This document shows, one piece after another, positions 6,078 to 6,227 of a stretch of DNA of 6,227 bases (its first letter is position 1; every line of letters begins with the position of its first letter). The position numbers and the translations under genes are program-made. The stretch is from positions 1 through 6,227 of the forward strand of contig CALIXC010000310.1 of assembly GCA_938046755.1 (NCBI GenBank), read 5' to 3'. A model generated the notes under the pieces. That model was not told where the DNA came from, did not search any database, and worked only from the letters and a program-made list of their open reading frames with translations. The DNA is from an uncultured Lautropia sp. GTDB lineage: Bacteria; Pseudomonadota; Gammaproteobacteria; Burkholderiales; Burkholderiaceae_E.

Positions 6078-6106
6078 ATAATACGCTTCTGTCTGGTCAC
6101 TGTCCG
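6078..6106 (-). promoter_or_regulatory. Candidate sigma70 promoter for the KTSC-nudC pair
   Basis: On the minus strand a CGGACA -35 box (6106-6101, four of six consensus bases) is followed by a 17-base spacer and a TATTAT -10 box (6083-6078, five of six). Transcription would begin near 6071, giving a ~20-base leader before ATG 6050. The local AT content is higher than in the flanking genes. It is a sequence match only. Confidence 0.5.
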
Positions 6107-6124
6107 CAATTCGGGAGTTCGTCT

Positions 6125-6227
6125 TCATATGGTGTCTGATCTGTATTTTTCGGGAGTCCGGGCCTCAGAAAACTCGTCAGCGCGATCAACCGGCTGCGGA
6201 GGCCGACGCTCTACCTGGCGCCTCGTC
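6125..6227 (-). other. Unassigned right edge; possible 3' end of a gene
   Basis: No protein is recognisable in the last ~100 bases. On the minus strand one frame is open from the right edge to a TGA at 6127-6125, overlapping the ATG at 6128 as ATGA; its C-terminus would read RTPEKYRSDTI. A second minus frame ends earlier at a TGA (6188-6186) with ...ASASAAG. On the plus strand an ORF from ATG 6129 is open to the edge but has unconvincing composition. The window is too short to choose among them. Confidence 0.25.

Noticed and set aside
1..6227. CRISPR arrays, tRNA or rRNA genes, transposase genes
   Set aside because: I saw no regularly spaced repeats, no cloverleaf-like sequence with a TTCRA-type arm, and no transposase or integrase motif in any convincing frame.

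Overview
The window looks like a piece of a GC-rich proteobacterial chromosome, most likely betaproteobacterial (Burkholderiales-like). That placement is inferred from base composition, codon choice and gene types, not from a marker gene. Two compositional blocks meet near position 2040. The right block (about 2049-6227) is roughly 65% GC (39 of 60 bases in 3001-3060). The left block is much more AT-rich (20 of 60 GC in 481-540, 27 of 60 in 961-1020, 31 of 60 in 1681-1740), as expected for recently acquired DNA.

Left block, 1-2015. The first ~80 bases are, on the minus strand, a diverged fragment of the 3' end of a cytochrome gene. The fragment is paralogous to the end of the complete gene at 2049-4610 and aligns to it without gaps at a constant offset of 2052. 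After an AT-rich leader comes a plus-strand run of three exported-protein genes. They encode a lipoprotein whose frame is broken at a run of eight G (242-770), a small Trp-rich secreted protein (780-1229), and a 257-residue secreted protein with a Pro-rich tether and a beta-rich end (1242-2015). The second and third genes each start just after the previous stop with a GAGGTG ribosome binding site, so this looks like one operon. I recognise none of the three families.

Right block, all minus strand. Read in transcription order it holds a KTSC-domain protein (start preferred at 6050), nudC for NAD(+)/NAD-RNA diphosphatase 3 bases further on, and after a 153-base gap a large lipoprotein with a seven-repeat-like beta-propeller and two CXXCH haem-c sites. 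The cytochrome gene is convergent with the secreted-protein operon; only 33 bases separate their stop codons.

Working together: the KTSC gene and nudC are probably co-transcribed housekeeping genes. The three secreted proteins probably act together in the cell envelope. The AT-rich cassette sits between a remnant and an intact copy of the same cytochrome gene end, which suggests it came in by an event involving that gene. Its function is unknown and is the most novel part of the window.
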